The position numbers and the translations under genes were made by a program. DNA of 7,660 bases, taken from positions 1 through 7,660 of the forward strand of contig JAEULX010000262.1 of NCBI GenBank assembly GCA_016793685.1, in the 5' to 3' direction. The notes beneath the pieces are model-generated. The model searched no databases. It worked only from the letters and a program-made list of their open reading frames with translations, and was not told where the DNA came from. The stretch comes from Bradyrhizobiaceae bacterium (lineage in GTDB: Bacteria; Pseudomonadota; Alphaproteobacteria; Rhizobiales; Xanthobacteraceae). Positions 6,826 to 7,660 of the stretch are shown piece after piece. Within the stretch, counting starts at the first letter, position 1; each line of letters starts with the position of its first letter.

Positions 6826-6836
6826 GGGGGGGGGGG
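6826..6836. repeat. Homopolymer tract of 11 G (C11 on the coding strand)
   Basis: Eleven consecutive G bases lie 16 bases beyond the stop codon of the transpeptidase gene, between that stop and the terminator-like hairpin. The tract is non-coding, so length changes would not shift a frame. Such runs are prone to replication slippage and to sequencing or assembly error, so the exact length should be treated as uncertain. Confidence 0.9.
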
Positions 6837-6852
6837 ATTAAACTGAAGGGCG

Positions 6853-7660
6853 TCAGCGCGACAGGACGATGAAATCGGTGCCCTTGCCGGTCTGGTAGCC
6901 CAAACCTTTGTCAGAGATGATCAACGAGGCGCCCGGGCCAAGCATCTCGGCCAAGCGGTCAGCCGCCTCGGCTGGAATTTCGACGCGATCGAGCGCCTCG
7001 GTCGCCGTTGCCGTCCCCACCGACTGAACCGGAGGCGTCGCGGCTTGCTTCTCACGCTTGCCACGCTTCTCGCTCGCCGGCGCAACCCGACCCTCGCCCG
7101 GGAGCGAAACGACCATCCAGTTGAAGGCAAGGCTGTCGGCCCTGTTTTCGGATGCCGTATAGACATGCGTGCCCAGCGGAACTTCCGGGTTCGCAATCTT
7201 CACCGGAACTTCAAAAACAGGATCGAAGCCTTTGCGGACGAACAGCTTTCCTTCCTTCTTACTGATGAAGACCGCAACCGGACCGGGCTTCAGCGGCTTC
7301 GGCGGAGCAGCGGCAGCAGGCGCAGCCGGATCCGCGTTCGGGGCAGGCAACGGCTCGGCCGCCGGAGCCGCCGGCATGTACTTATCGTTGAGGACCTGCG
7401 TGGTCGGCTTGAGCTCAGCCATGACCGGCACGGCCGGCTTGGGCTGCGCCTCGGTCATGTTCGGCATCGGCGTGCCGAGCCCGTCGGTCGCCACCGGCCC
7501 TTCCGTTGCCGCCGTCTTCCCGGCCGCGCCCTCCGCCATCGGCGTCGCCTCGACAGGCTTCCGCTTCAGCTCGTCCAGTTTGGCGTGAGCAATCGGAGCG
7601 GGCTCCAGACCGTGACGCGCGACGATCACGCGGGTGCCGAGCTTGGTCATCGTCCACAAG
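6853..7660 (-). CDS. L,D-transpeptidase (YkuD family), C-terminal part; 5' end outside window
   Basis: The frame is open to the right window edge, and 268 full codons plus one base are visible. The first residues, LWTMTKLGTRVIVARHGLEP, match the segment that follows the catalytic SHGC(V/I)R motif in YkuD-type L,D-transpeptidases. The catalytic domain and the export signal are therefore expected just outside. An apparent start at 7659 (TTG) is only an internal leucine codon. After this comes an Ala/Pro-rich linker (about residues 40-125 of the visible part). A second compact segment follows, with VAVFISKKEGKLFVRKGF, PEVPLGTHVYTA and a C-terminal DRVEIPAEAADRLAEML...ASLIISDKGLG. This segment resembles a second YkuD-like fold, but the whole visible part has no cysteine, so it cannot be catalytic. 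The family acts in the periplasm, forming 3-3 peptidoglycan cross-links or attaching proteins to peptidoglycan. The gene is probably independent of the hyf-like operon and has its own terminator. Confidence 0.82.
   Translation of the reverse strand, partial: LWTMTKLGTRVIVARHGLEPAPIAHAKLDELKRKPVEATPMAEGAAGKTAATEGPVATDGLGTPMPNMTEAQPKPAVPVMAELKPTTQVLNDKYMPAAPAAEPLPAPNADPAAPAAAAPPKPLKPGPVAVFISKKEGKLFVRKGFDPVFEVPVKIANPEVPLGTHVYTASENRADSLAFNWMVVSLPGEGRVAPASEKRGKREKQAATPPVQSVGTATATEALDRVEIPAEAADRLAEMLGPGASLIISDKGLGYQTGKGTDFIVLSR

Larger units (their letters stand above)
6653..6852. promoter_or_regulatory. Intergenic region upstream of the hyfB operon; probable promoter region, none recognised with confidence
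   Basis: This 200-base stretch separates the transpeptidase stop from the hyfB start and holds no convincing gene. It contains the G11 tract, two overlapping inverted repeats (listed separately) and, nearer hyfB, a lone -10-like TCTAAT on the minus strand (plus-strand bases 6719-6724). That element lies about 65 bases before the start codon but has no good TTGACA-like partner 16-18 bases upstream. The operon must be transcribed from here or from further right. The base composition between about 6720 and 6795 is clearly more AT-rich than the genes, which suits a promoter or operator region. Confidence 0.4.

Overview
This window looks like chromosome from a GC-rich alphaproteobacterium, most likely Hyphomicrobiales of the Bradyrhizobium/Rhodopseudomonas kind. 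The reasons are the very GC-biased codon use, the L,D-transpeptidase tail typical of that order, and a GGCCGGGC-type palindrome. The taxonomy is an impression from composition and remembered protein motifs; no search was run. All supported genes lie on the minus strand, so transcription runs from right to left.

Right part (6853-7660): the C-terminal 269 or so codons of an L,D-transpeptidase (YkuD family) cell-wall enzyme. Its catalytic domain lies outside the window. What is visible is an Ala/Pro-rich linker and a second YkuD-like domain that has no cysteine. A 200-bp gap follows (6653-6852). It holds an 11-G homopolymer, a GC-rich hairpin that fits a terminator for the transpeptidase gene, and an overlapping AT-rich inverted repeat. 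It presumably also holds the promoter of the next operon.

Central and left part (1-6652): a tightly packed operon in the order hyfB, hyfC, hyfE, hyfF, hyfG, and probably hyfI, whose first ten codons end at the window edge. Stops and starts overlap or lie within about a dozen bases, which suggests translational coupling. The products match the membrane arm and connecting arm of a complex I-like/group 4 [NiFe]-hydrogenase machine: two antiporter-like ion-pumping subunits (HyfB, HyfF), a NuoH-like subunit (HyfC), a NuoK-like subunit (HyfE) and a fused NuoC-NuoD-type large subunit (HyfG).

The main observation is that HyfG cannot be an ordinary hydrogenase large subunit. At the first NiFe-ligand motif (family RVCGIC) it reads RVSGDS. 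At the C-terminal CxxC it reads SFNC, inside FPLCNKSFNCSYSGHDL. At least three of the four Ni/Fe thiolate ligands are therefore missing, while the flanking architecture is well kept. This puts the complex in the 'energy-converting hydrogenase-related' (Ehr) class, which lies between group 4 hydrogenases and complex I. Its electron donor, acceptor and physiological reaction are unknown. Automated annotation would probably call it 'hydrogenase 4' or 'formate hydrogenlyase', which the sequence does not support.
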